Under the pieces are notes generated by a model. That model saw only the letters and a list, made by a program, of their open reading frames with translations. It was not told where the DNA came from and did not search any database. Below, piece by piece: positions 13,917 to 24,600 of a stretch of 64,000 nucleotides of DNA. Source of the DNA: Epinephelus fuscoguttatus (taxonomy: Eukaryota > Chordata > Actinopteri > Perciformes > Serranidae); NCBI RefSeq assembly GCF_011397635.1, contig NC_064755.1:19947282-20011281 (forward strand), read 5' to 3'. The translations under genes were made by a program, and so were the position numbers. Every line of letters starts with the position of its first letter. Position 1 is the stretch's first letter.

Positions 13917-15900
13917 CCTCCTGTGGAGCAATCTTCTTTCCAGGGGCTTAGATTAAAAAAATGACCTTGGCTGTGTTTTTTCCAGGACAGAGAAAAGAAG
14001 TCCTTGAAAAGCGGAATTTAATTTTTCACAGTGTAGGAAAGAAATGATGGGAAGTAACCAGCTACACCAGTGTTAATGGTTCACTTCCACTCCGGCAATG
14101 CCTCCAGCCTCCACTCACCATACTGGAGACCACAACCAAGGGGGCTACAGCAGTGGCAGCAGTGGACAAGGGTACTAAATCAGCAATAGCTGGCAAGCAG
14201 TCTGTCAGCTTTGGCCAAACCACAGCCACCGGTGGGCTCCTTCAAAGTAGCCCTTGTGTTCAACCATCCAAACCGATGAGACTGCAGGAAAAAGAAAAAA
14301 AAAAACAAACACCACACACAAGGGGCTCAAACAGGGAGCCTAGTGTCCCCGCAGCATGATGTGTGTCACTGTGGGCCTGCTCTCCTTGTCCAGTCCCCAC
14401 TCCCACAGCAAAGTTTAATTCTCCAGTAAAGCCAGAGTCCCCTTTTGCTCAGTTGGCCTCCGGTGCCATAACAGTTTGCACTCTAGGCTGTGGCAGTGCA
14501 AAGAAATAGGCTGAGAAAAAGACCAACTTGGCTTGGAGCAGCTTTTTAATCAAGCCTCAACTCTGCCTGAGGCAGCTCCAAGAATTAAAATGAGACAAAT
14601 GTCATTCTTCTCTCAGTGGCATAGTGACGGCGTATCTACTGTGGCAGCATGGGCAGTGTGTCTGTCCTCGATCACAAGTGCCAAGTCACATCAGAGGGTC
14701 TTCTTCAGCTGTTAGGAAAATTTTAGATTAATGGAACATGCGGAAATATGTATTCGACTTCCAGAGACAAACTGTCACTGACAAGAAGCACAAGTGAAAG
14801 GAACTGTGTGGGAGAGTGAGAGATACTTTTTTGATCTGACAAGTAAAAGTCAACAGGGAAAAATCTCAAGCTGAGCACAGTGGCCTGCATTTCCTCACCA
14901 CGCTAATAGGTGTTCTTGTTTCCCTCTCTGTGCAAATCCAACGCGATCATAATCCGCTCGCTTCTCAGGCTGGGACTATCTAAGCATTACCACAGTGAGT
15001 GGGGGATAATAACCTGGCACTTACATTTGCTCTGACTGACTGAAAAACAGCCTCACTGTCAGCGTGGGGAGGAATATTTCTTAGATCAGCTGTGCCACAT
15101 GATGAATATATCCAACAAGAAAGGCTTTGTTACATGGGGTGCCTGACAGGGATAATAACACTGCAGCTCTAAATTTATGTGACAAAATGTAAACCACATA
15201 TCTCAAGCTGCTCATATGATGCCACATTAGCACCAAGGGAATTTTTAGTATTCAAAACCCCCTGTGTACACTATCAAATGCCCTTTGGTGTATTGACTCA
15301 GTAGGCGGCACCTCTGTTAAGGTTTAACTTGGTTGACTTTTAATCAGCTATCACTGGGAAGCTAGCCAGCAACATTGCGTTGCTTCAAACTTGAGAGCAC
15401 TAACATACCTGCATTTGGATATTACCCTGTGTAAGCTCAGCTACACGGCAGCTAGTTAATACACGCAGCTCGTTAACCCATTAACCACATTAACCAAACT
15501 TTAACAACCCCCTTACCATTAACGACATATCAGGAATATGCAGCGAGACAAGCTAGCGCTAGCCACCAGATGTTCCATTATTAAGTTACCACATCAGCTC
15601 GGCTGCTTTGCCAGCTAGCTTCGACAGTCGGACAACGTTAGTGTTGTAGGGGTTGTAATTGCCTGGTAAATGTAGGTGAACAGCAGTCACAGCTGTCCTT
15701 CTGCCTCCGCGACAAGCCTGTGCTGCTCGGCAGATTAATGTCTAACCATACGGACGGTAGCAAGTATTGGCATGATAACATTAAGACAATACGTGGCTGA
15801 TATTTCCTGGCTAACCGCTCACTTTGAATCTAAACCTCGGCTAACAGTCGTGAACGACCTTGGGATCCTGTCTCTTTGTGAACAAAATAAAGAAATCTGA
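13917..15900. other. 5' leader intron of man2a2 (inferred), no other gene
   Basis: Between the man2a2 start codon and a CpG-bearing promoter near 15.9-16.06 kb. A usable 3' splice site lies immediately upstream of the ATG (CACAG at 13921-13925 read on the minus strand) and another at about 13947. Neither is proven. Short open frames inside are unconvincing. Confidence 0.4.
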
Positions 15901-16060
15901 CGTTACCCATCAAAGGAGAGTAATCCGGAAGAGTGTAGAGCCCAGCAGTGTGTGTGTGTGTGCATTTAGCTCCGGGCTGACAGATTACCAACTGAAGCAG
16001 TTAGCCTAGCAGCTAGCACCACTGAGCTGCCGCAAAGGCTTCTGGGTAGAGAGGAGCTGC
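15901..16060 (-). promoter_or_regulatory. candidate man2a2 promoter and non-coding first exon
   Basis: On the minus strand a good 5' splice site (ATGG/GTAACG, donor at 15901-15906) could end a 5' UTR exon running from about 16040 to 15907. An ETS-like CCGGAA motif sits at 15925-15930 and a TTCTGGGTA motif at about 16040-16048. There is no TATA box, as in many housekeeping genes. The position, head-on to the coding exons, is the main argument. Confidence 0.4.
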
Positions 16061-16239
16061 GCATCAGTCGGTGATTGGCCAACAGCTTCAGCAGATTGTA
16101 TAATAAATGCACCAACCTTTGTACAGTGTGTGAAGGTCTGCAATGCAACATGAGTTTAGAACTTTAGAAATGTCTGAATTATTATTATTATTATTATTAT
16201 CTTTAGAAGTAGTAGTAGTATGAATATGGGCTAGCTAAA

Positions 16240-16316
16240 TAAGTGACATGTTTTAAATCACTTCTTAAAAACTTATCTGTTCAAAAAAAGCCTTTTATTA
16301 ATTTCCACACACTGTG

Positions 16317-16383
<67 letters not shown>

Positions 16384-16585
16384 CAACTTTTCTTATCTAC
16401 TTCAGTGGTGTTATTTTATCTTAAATTTTTTTTTTTTTATTGTTCTTTCTATTTTCTTAAAATTGCCTCTTTTTATTTGCCCTGATCCTGCATTTTAAAT
16501 CTGGGATCAACCATGTAAAGCACTTTGTATCTTTGTTTTGAAAAATGCTTCGTAAATAAAGTTTATTATTATTATTATTTGTATT
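16240..16585 (+). repeat. LINE/SINE-type 3' tail with microsatellite interior
   Basis: Ends with 'catgtaaagcactttgtatc ... aaatgcttcgtaaataaag' followed by (TTA)n, the usual end of a teleost L2-like non-LTR element. The interior has been expanded by the TA/TG microsatellite at 16322-16382. A related TTA run precedes it at 16179-16200. Confidence 0.55.
16322..16382. repeat. compound (TA)n(TG)n microsatellite
   Basis: About 18 TA units followed by about 13 TG units, uninterrupted. Confidence 0.95.
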
Positions 16586-16704
16586 ATGAATGTAACAATG
16601 TAACGCTCAAGCTGATTACAGAGCTAAAGTATCCACCATGTAATGAATTATGAAATACATGACAGCATAATTACAATAACACAGTTAATTTAAAAAAAAT
16701 GGTC

Positions 16705-17181
16705 TAGAACACAGTGGGTGAGGAAGAGTTCATATCCTTTACTTAAGTAAAAGTACTAAAATCACACTGTAAAAATCAGGAAAATGTATTTCAGTATGCC
16801 TTTTAAAAGTGAAAGTACTCAGTGCAGAAAAAAATCAAATCAGTTTAATGGAATAAAATGATATATCTCAGAATATGATTTAAACAATTATCAAAATAGT
16901 TGCCAATGAATTTTCAAATCATTCAACTAATCGTTCTAGCTGCACTTGTGTATTTTAATATGGTTTGTGTGCAAAACATATCAATTTCTGAAGTAACTGG
17001 TACCAAAAATTATCCAAAAAAATGCAGCGGAGTCAAAAGTACAAGATTTCTGTCTGAAGTGTGGTGGAGTAGAAGTAGAAAGAAGCCCTGAAGAAAAAAA
17101 TGTGAAGTGAAACAAACATACCTCAAATTTGTACTTCAGTGCAGTATTTGAGTAAATGTACTTAGTTACATTCCACCACTG
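16705..17181. mobile_element. MITE with 'tttacttaagtaaaagta' ends, copy 1
   Basis: Left end cagtgggtgaggaagagttc...cctttacttaagtaaaagta. Right end gagtaaatgtacttagttac then attccaccactg. The two ends are inverted versions of one another (CAGTGG/CCACTG). Related copies or fragments lie at 30700-31805, 45888-46035 and 47003-47290, which helps delimit the family. Confidence 0.65.
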
Positions 17182-17199
17182 AGGGTAACCAAGTAGATT

Positions 17200-19710
17200 C
17201 AAGCATTATAGTCACACAAGACATGTACATAGCGAGAGTGGACGCAATCTTTGCAAAGCTCCAAGTTCAACCCATTTACAAAACCTTGGGACCCAGTTAC
17301 ATTGAGCATAGTGTTAGTTCCGGCAGAACTTGATGTCAAGCTCAGCTCACGTCCCAGCTACATCAGCTGATCTCAAACAGTCAATCAACTGATGGAGCAG
17401 CTGACTAATGAAAGGTAGTCAGCTAATAGATCACATGATTCATTTCTATGCAACCACCTGGCAAAGAGCCATACTGCCAAATATAATACTGCAAATGGAC
17501 ACAAAGTGTTCTTTGACTAAAGTGTTCCTGACTAAACTATAATCGTTACTACTAAAAAAAAAAAAAAAAAGGTGTTATACTTAGAACAATCCACTCAGTA
17601 GCTCAGAGACAAAACAGTGTCAGGCTGTTATCATATGTATCGATGTTGACAAAAGGGCCATGTTTCTGCAAGACAAATACAACTGTTAATAGAGAGGTCT
17701 GTAAGTTTTCCTGAATAACTGGTACATCTTGTTTGGAAAGGCACGCTGAAAACTTTCATCACTGACTAAAACACTGCATGTAGGTGGCTGCTGTTGTTCC
17801 CAGTGCAGAAATATTAGTGTAAGAGCAAGAAAAAAAAACACACAGTCCATTACTGTGTAGGCTGTGCCTGTGATAATAGGCCACAACTGCATCTGGTTGG
17901 ATCGTTTTCTCTGATACACCAGAGAGCGTCCAAAATACAGAAGCCAGAAAGTTACATAACGTGAAGTATAACAAAACATATGTCCTGGTAAAGGCCCATG
18001 CATTACTCTACTTTATTTTCTTGGCAAAAACAAGAAACAGATTTGAAATTAAGTAATCTGTGAGTTTGGCTACCCTAAAAAGCAGATGGCTGTGAAAAAA
18101 CAACATATATATACACGTAGCTTTTGAAGTGAAGAACTTTTTGTTATTTGTGTTTTTATGTTTGGAGTGTGTAGGAGCCAGAAGAGTCCAGAAAATAATA
18201 CATAATTTCTCACATCTTGTGTGCAGTGGCAGCATTTGAGTAAAAAACACGCTGTAATTCAGGGGGAATGTGGCTAACAGTTTGTGCCCTTGTGCATGAT
18301 ATACTGATGATGTCCAATAGTCAAAGAGGAGTAGGATAATAACTTGTTTGATTAATGAGTGTTTGGTACAGTACTTTAAGAACTGGGAGTGGCTTCTTTA
18401 GATGAATGTCAGTATGCAGCTTTTATATTGTTGTTGGACTGCTGTGACCCCTGGAATGGCGACCTCCATGTCTGAGATATTTGCCTTTAGACAAAGAGGC
18501 TCAAGCAGTGCTGCCTAGTCTGTCATTATATCGCCAAAAGTGAAGATCAGCCTGACTGCCAATGAACGCCACTGTGCATGTAAATAACACCTGAGAAGCC
18601 CCGTGTGGAAAATATAATGATGCTTTGCATGCGAGTCACATTGTTGCGCTCTTTTGATGGATCGTTCGGGAACTCTTTATGCGATTATGGAAACAGGAGC
18701 TTAACTGAATAAATAATTAATTAACAGACTGTGTGGGACATGACAGGAACAGATGGCATTGTTTTGGTTTTGCTCTAGTCACAAGAGACTGATAACTTTT
18801 CATGGGGTCTACAAAATGTTAAAAATTATGTGCATGATTTTGGTGTATGAGAGTTTTATTTTAATAAAAATTAGGTTTGGTACCAGAAAGCACACCAGCA
18901 ATGACAGAATCTCGTTCTGAAAGCATGATCTCTCATAAAACAAAGACCTGATAAGGAGCAAATGTTTACACAGCTGGTTTTGATTGTGATTTCACAGCCT
19001 TCTCTTTGGTTCCCTGGTGCTGTCGCTGAGCCTCGTGGATATCCTGTGGATCTGGTATGTATGAGGTCTCACAACAAGCCCAGCCCTGAGGAGGAAATAT
19101 ATACCAACAGCCCATGCTGGATCTTGTTGTAAAGTCACAAAGCTGCCACAGTAATATGAGAGCCTTCACAGGTGTACCTGAGCACAAAGCTAAAAGGTAA
19201 CTACCTGTCTCCACAGCAACAGAGGGAGAACAACAATGGTGCTTGACTGTCCTGGTAAATGAGAGTCCCCAGGTGAGTAATGAAGGAAATACCATACCAG
19301 GGCATTTCCTTTTGTGGTTTTCATCTGAAAAGACACTGTTGCAAACACACTTTTAAAACTCACAGGTGAAGACTCAAAATGCCTTAATTCCAAAGTGACA
19401 GAAGTCACTTTTCACCATGTATAAAATGGAATCCAGCCCCCTACAAATGTACAATTTTGATGTACCGGTATAAGCACTTCACTGGAGCTTTTCCATCTTA
19501 TGCCACTTTACATCCACTATATTTGTCAGACAGTTGTAGCTACTAGTTAGTGATTAGTTATGTAAGATGTTCTGAATCAGTCCACATCAGTTAATTCCGG
19601 CACTGAATTCAGTGCCAGACCCAGAACATTTGGTGCCCTACACATGACATTATCATGATGCCCCTCCTCCAGGTGGCACCCACTGCAGTTTCCTATGTAC
19701 CCTGTAAGGT
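17200..19710. other. intergenic, no gene recognised
   Basis: AT-rich DNA with a poly-A run near 17553-17570. Open frames on both strands are short, lack splice-compatible neighbours and resemble no family I know. The stretch 17220-17420 may be a worn repeat. Confidence 0.4.
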
Positions 19711-19714
19711 AGAT

Positions 19715-19966
19715 TGGTTTGTGTTTACTTTAAGTCCAGGCTCAAAACCTACTTCTATTCATTAGCGCTTGAGTCCCACTGAGGTGGTTTTCCCTGATGC
19801 GTGCCTGTGTGTGTGTGTCTCTAAATGTGTGAGCTGTGTACCTGACAGTTATGTCACCTCTTATGTATGTGTTTTTAGCATTTTATACCTTTTGTACAGC
19901 ACCTTGGTCAACGTGAGTTGTTTCTAATGTTCTTCATAAATACATTTGAGTTGAGTTGAGTTGAGT
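19715..19966 (+). repeat. L2/CR1-type LINE 3' end with (TTGAG)n tail
   Basis: The sequence 'ttttgtacagcaccttggtc' followed by 'ttcttcataaatacatttga' and four copies of GTTGA is the characteristic 3' UTR end of a teleost L2-like LINE. Only the tail is present, a 5'-truncated insertion. Confidence 0.65.
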
Positions 19967-20043
19967 ACTGGCATTGTATGTTTGTAGAACTGTATGACTG
20001 TATGTTTTATCCAGTGTAACCTTGTGTAGCCCTGTCCAGTGTA

Positions 20044-20670
20044 CAGTGCCTTGCAGAAGTATTCATACCCCTTGAACTTTTCCACATTTTGTCACATCAC
20101 AAGTACAATCTTGAATGTATTTTGTTGGGATTTTATGTGATAGACCAACACAAAGTAGTGCATTATTGTGAAGTGGAAAGAAAATGATACATGGTGTACT
20201 ATATACATACTATCCTATGAGTTTTTTCCGTGATTTTTGACAACATACATACTACAACGTTTTTTCGCAATTTTGACGTCATACTTTACCATAACCTTTT
20301 TTCGCTATTTTTGACGATTAAACTATGACGTTTTTTCGCGTTTATTGACAACATACTATACTGTGACAGGTTTTTTTTTGTTTTGCGATTTTTGACAACA
20401 TACCATTCTATGACTTTTCATAGACACACTATGACTTTTTTCATAATTTTTGATGAAATACTATACAATGACATGTTTATGTGATTTTTAAAGACATACT
20501 AAACTATGAAGTTTTTTGCAAGTCTTTGGTGAAGCTGCAAGTCTTTTGGGGTATGTCTCTACCAGCTCTGCGCAGCTAGAGTCTCCAATCTTTTCATTCC
20601 ACTTCACAATTATAGGCTACTTTGTGTGGGTCTATCACATAAGGGGTATGAACACTTTTGCAAGGCACCG
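20044..20670. mobile_element. Tc1/mariner-type non-autonomous element, TA-flanked
   Basis: Left end CAGTGCCTTGCAGAAGTATT and right end, reverse complemented, CGGTGCCTTGCAAAAGTGTT are inverted repeats, bounded by TA on both sides (20042-20043 and 20671-20672). The arms stay complementary further in: 'ttttatgtgatagaccaaca' on the left pairs with 'gggtctatcacataag' on the right. There is no transposase. The centre has been replaced or expanded by the minisatellite at 20200-20515. Confidence 0.8.
20200..20515. repeat. minisatellite, unit about 35-38 bp, inside the Tc1-like element
   Basis: Degenerate repeats of the form 'gttttttcgcgatttttgac' plus 'aacatactatactatgac'. Unit starts are visible at about 20221, 20259, 20296, 20330 and 20368, with more divergent units to about 20515. 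The same unit type is widespread in fish genomes. Confidence 0.75.
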
Positions 20671-20689
20671 TATCTAGTCTTTTGGTTTC

Positions 20690-21340
20690 CTAAACTATAA
20701 ATTTAAACTATAATGATACCACATGTTTATGAGTCACCCATTACATAAGGTTTTCAAGGGCTTTATGGTTAACAAATAATGTCATAATCCTTTGTAAACC
20801 ATTAGAAACCAGCAGAGCTACTGTTGGGTAGCTATGTTGTTAAAAAAAAATCCCTCAGACTAGTGTTTAGTCTGTTTCTTAACAGCACAGATACAAATGT
20901 TGGTAATCCATCAGTAGATACTCATGAGTTTCTCACTTTATAATGAGCCATCAAGTCTGCAGCTATAAATTCCAATATGTCATTAGTAAAGTGTTTTTAA
21001 TCCATCAAGTCTGCAGTTTTAAATGTTAAATAGGTTGTTAATGAATGGATTTGGCCCCGAGTAAGTGGTCAATGGTCCAACCAGCCAAAGTGATTTTTCA
21101 CAATTTGGCAAGCAGAAAGTTGTTGTCAGATGCTGGCCTGTCAAACCTCACTAATGATTCATGAAGTGTTAATAAAGCAATTTATTACACCTTGAAAGTA
21201 TTTAGAAAGAATGGCTCATTAGAAAGTGTTACCAGAGACGTACATGAGATATGCTTGTATAAGTATTCTAGTATTCTTAAGTACTCTTTGCTGAGGTTTA
21301 ACCATCTAACAGTGAGCCAACAACATTAAAATGCTTGACA
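20690..21340. other. intergenic, no gene recognised
   Basis: Two near-identical phrases 'ccatcaagtctgcag' at about 20948 and 21002 suggest a short local duplication. Otherwise nothing assignable. Confidence 0.35.
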
Positions 21341-21344
21341 AAAG

Positions 21345-21346
<2 letters not shown>

Positions 21347-21412
<66 letters not shown>
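21347..21412. repeat. (TG)n microsatellite
   Basis: About 33 uninterrupted TG units, 270 bp upstream of the unc45a start exon. Confidence 0.97.
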
Positions 21413-21415
<3 letters not shown>

Positions 21416-21524
21416 AGAGCCACAGGATGAAAATGTAGCCAAATAAAGCAGAGATGGAGACTGACATGCTCTGACTCCTCTCTTCCTTATATGGCAATGG
21501 AGCACCAGGGGAAGGGCGGGGCTG

Positions 21525-21680
21525 GCGCGTAAACGTCATCAACGTGCTGCGGACACCCGGAAGCGTAGCAAGATGAAACATGTTTGGCTGAAGTTAGCGG
21601 TGTTTGTGACCAAGTAGAGTAAAATTTAACTACATATTCTCCATACTAAGTAACGCCGTTTAGTCTATCACGCCTTGAAG
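21525..21680 (+). promoter_or_regulatory. unc45a promoter and 5' UTR (candidate)
   Basis: Just upstream of the start codon. An ACGTCA half-CRE lies at about 21533 and an ETS-type CCGGAAG at about 21558, in a locally CpG-rich stretch. No TATA box. Confidence 0.4.
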
Positions 21681-24600
21681 ATGAGTGAGAGTGAAAAAGA
21701 AAAGGTAAGGCAACAGCAGTTAGCTACGTAGCATCTTTAGCTTAGCAGATTTCATTAGAAAAGCATTAACTCTTAGCATTTCTGTCATTCTGAGCCCCTG
21801 TCACCTACCTTTCTCTTTAACCCAGGACCCTGCAGCATTGAAGGAGGAGGGGAACACGCTTTTCAAGGCAGGAGACATACAGGGAGCTATCTGCTGTTAC
21901 ACCAAAGCATTAAAGCTGAGTGACAACCAAGAAGAGAGTGCTGTGCTTTATCGCAACCGCTCTGCATGCTACCTGAAACAGGAGGAGTACAGCAAAGCAG
22001 AGGCTGATGCCTCTAAAGGTGGGATATAGCACAGTCTAGATTATTGTAGGGTTTATACATCACTGAGCCCAAAGACACGTTTTAATCTTAGTTTAAATTA
22101 AGGGGCATTTAATATAAATACACACTGAAGCTTACTTTTACCTGGATTGCAATCTGTCCATATATTTACTGGTTTAAATCTATAGAGTGTAACTTACACC
22201 TTACCAGGATCCTGAATGACATGCGATTAGGGATGCTGTAAGTGTTTCATTTAAAATGCTCAGCAGCAGCTATTTTCCATTGACAGAGACACTCATGATG
22301 ATCTATAGACCCTTGGGTTAATAATTTAACTGAGAAACCCTTTCAACACACAACACACACCCACCAACTGTCTTATCTTAAAGGAAAGAAACTATTTACA
22401 GCTGAGGTAAAAACAAAAACTATTTAGTGTATTGAAACATGAACTGTCACTCTGACTGGATTAAAGGAATACTTCACCCACAAAATAACCACTTATATAT
22501 CAATTATTAATGCTTTGTTACATTGAATTTGTGAAGAAAATTTTTTTCTTGCATGCACCCGGTAAATGAAGGATCCAAAAATGGCAAACATTACTTAATT
22601 GTCGTCAAGGGGAACCAGGTTTAACAACAGCAAAACTAGCCAAAATCAAAACATCTAATACAACATATAAACCCAGTTTCATGTATGCAGTCGCATGCTC
22701 AGTGCTTCCAAAGCAAATGCCTTGCCTTGTCTTCAGCCCTTTCTGAAAGGGACGAAAAGTGAAGGCACAGACAAGTTTCACTTTTAGTCCCAGTCAGAAA
22801 GGGCTGAAGATAAGGCAATGCAATGTGTTTTGGAAGAACTGAGCACGCAACTGGATAAATGACACTTGGATGATGCTGCGTGAGTTGTGTTAGAGTTTGT
22901 GAACAGATGTTTTGATAAAGTTTTGGTGTTGTTAAAAGTTTAATTAACTCATCAACAATGTATGCATGGCATGCAAGAAAAATGTCTTGGTTTCAAGGTA
23001 ACACAGCGCGACTAACTATAATATAAATGGTCGTTCTGTGGGTGAAAACTTCCTTAAAGAGTTATGGATGTGTGTGCACAGTTATATTAAACGCCATGTC
23101 TGTCACTCTTCAGCTCTCGATACAGACCCAGGTGATGTTAAAGCCAGGTTCCGGAGAGCTCAGGCTTACCAGAAACTCGGTCGGCTTGATCAGGCATTTC
23201 TGGATACTCAGAGGTGTGCACAGCTGGAACCCAAAAACAAAGCCTTCCAGGATCTGCTTAGACAACTGGGAGCACAGATCCAACACAAGGTGATGTGTTT
23301 TTGTTTTATTTTTTTTTTAATAAAGTAAATGAAAGGTCACGGAGATTTGTCTTGTATTTTAAACAGTGCCCTGAAAAAACTCTTGCTAATTAACATCTTC
23401 TCTCTTAACCACGTAGTCGGCGCAATTAAACTCCACAGATGCTCGTGTGCAGCAGATGTTTTCCCTTCTCTTAGATGCATCTGCAAAAGACTCAGATCGA
23501 CAAAAAGTAAGGGTCACTCAAAAGGCAGGAACATATCAAACTGCTGGAATCTGTTCTTTTATTATGTGTTTGACTTGTGTTCATTGTATCTTGATCTATC
23601 TGCAAAATTGTAATACACCAAAATTATATGATCCATAATTAATTTCAGGCTGCTCAGAATCTAGTGGTGTTATCTCGAGAGGACGCAGGAGCTGAGCAGA
23701 TCTTCCGTAACGATGGAGTGAAGCTGATTCAGAAACTTCTTCAGTCAAAGCAGGAGGATATTGTCCTCTCTGCCCTGAGGACCCTGGTAGGGCTGTGCAC
23801 AGGACACCAGTCCAGAGTAAGTGTGACATTCATTACACCATCTTTAAAATCCCTTTTCTCACTGATATGCAAACTTGCATTCACTTTTTTGGGAAAACCT
23901 AGGTAAAACAGTGAGTGCATCCATAGTGATGGCATCCGTATTTGTATTTTAATTTCTATGCATTTCAGTTTCCATTTATTGTTAAGTCTGCTGTAGTACA
24001 CTTCATCAACAGCCATGTCTGTCAGAGGCGTCATTCACCCTGCTCGTAAAACTTGCAAATGGCTTTGTTGCTTTTTATTGCTAACATCCACTGTCCTGTT
24101 CCCAGACTATGGCTATCGTGAATGAGTTGGGGATGGAGCAGCTGTGTGCCGTAATGGGATCAGGAGCCTCCGCTGTGTCTCTGGCTGCCTGCCACCTGCT
24201 GCAAGTGATGTTTGAGGCTCTGACGGAGGGCATGAAAAAAGAGATCAGAGGGAAAGATGAAGCCATACTTCCTGGTGAGTCTGGACTCTTGATCATGTTT
24301 GTGTTTGGACTTGGCCACACATGAAAGTTTAGCAATAAAAAATGCTTTTTTGTGTGTGTATCAGCTCTCTGTCCTTTGCTTTGAATGACAATTGACTTTC
24401 TGAATCTATCACAGAACCTTCCAAGGAGCTACGCTCAATGTTACGCCACCTCTTGGAAATGATGCAAGCATCTAATGTGTCGGGGCCGGGCAGAGACAGT
24501 GCCATCAACCTCCTGGTCAAACAAGTTCCCCGCAAGTCCTTCAAAAACCCAGATAACTCCCTCACGTTATGGGTGATAGACCAGGGTATGAAACACACCT

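Noticed and set aside
21306-21581. Frame with long Thr-His run
   Set aside because: It is a translation of the (TG)n microsatellite.
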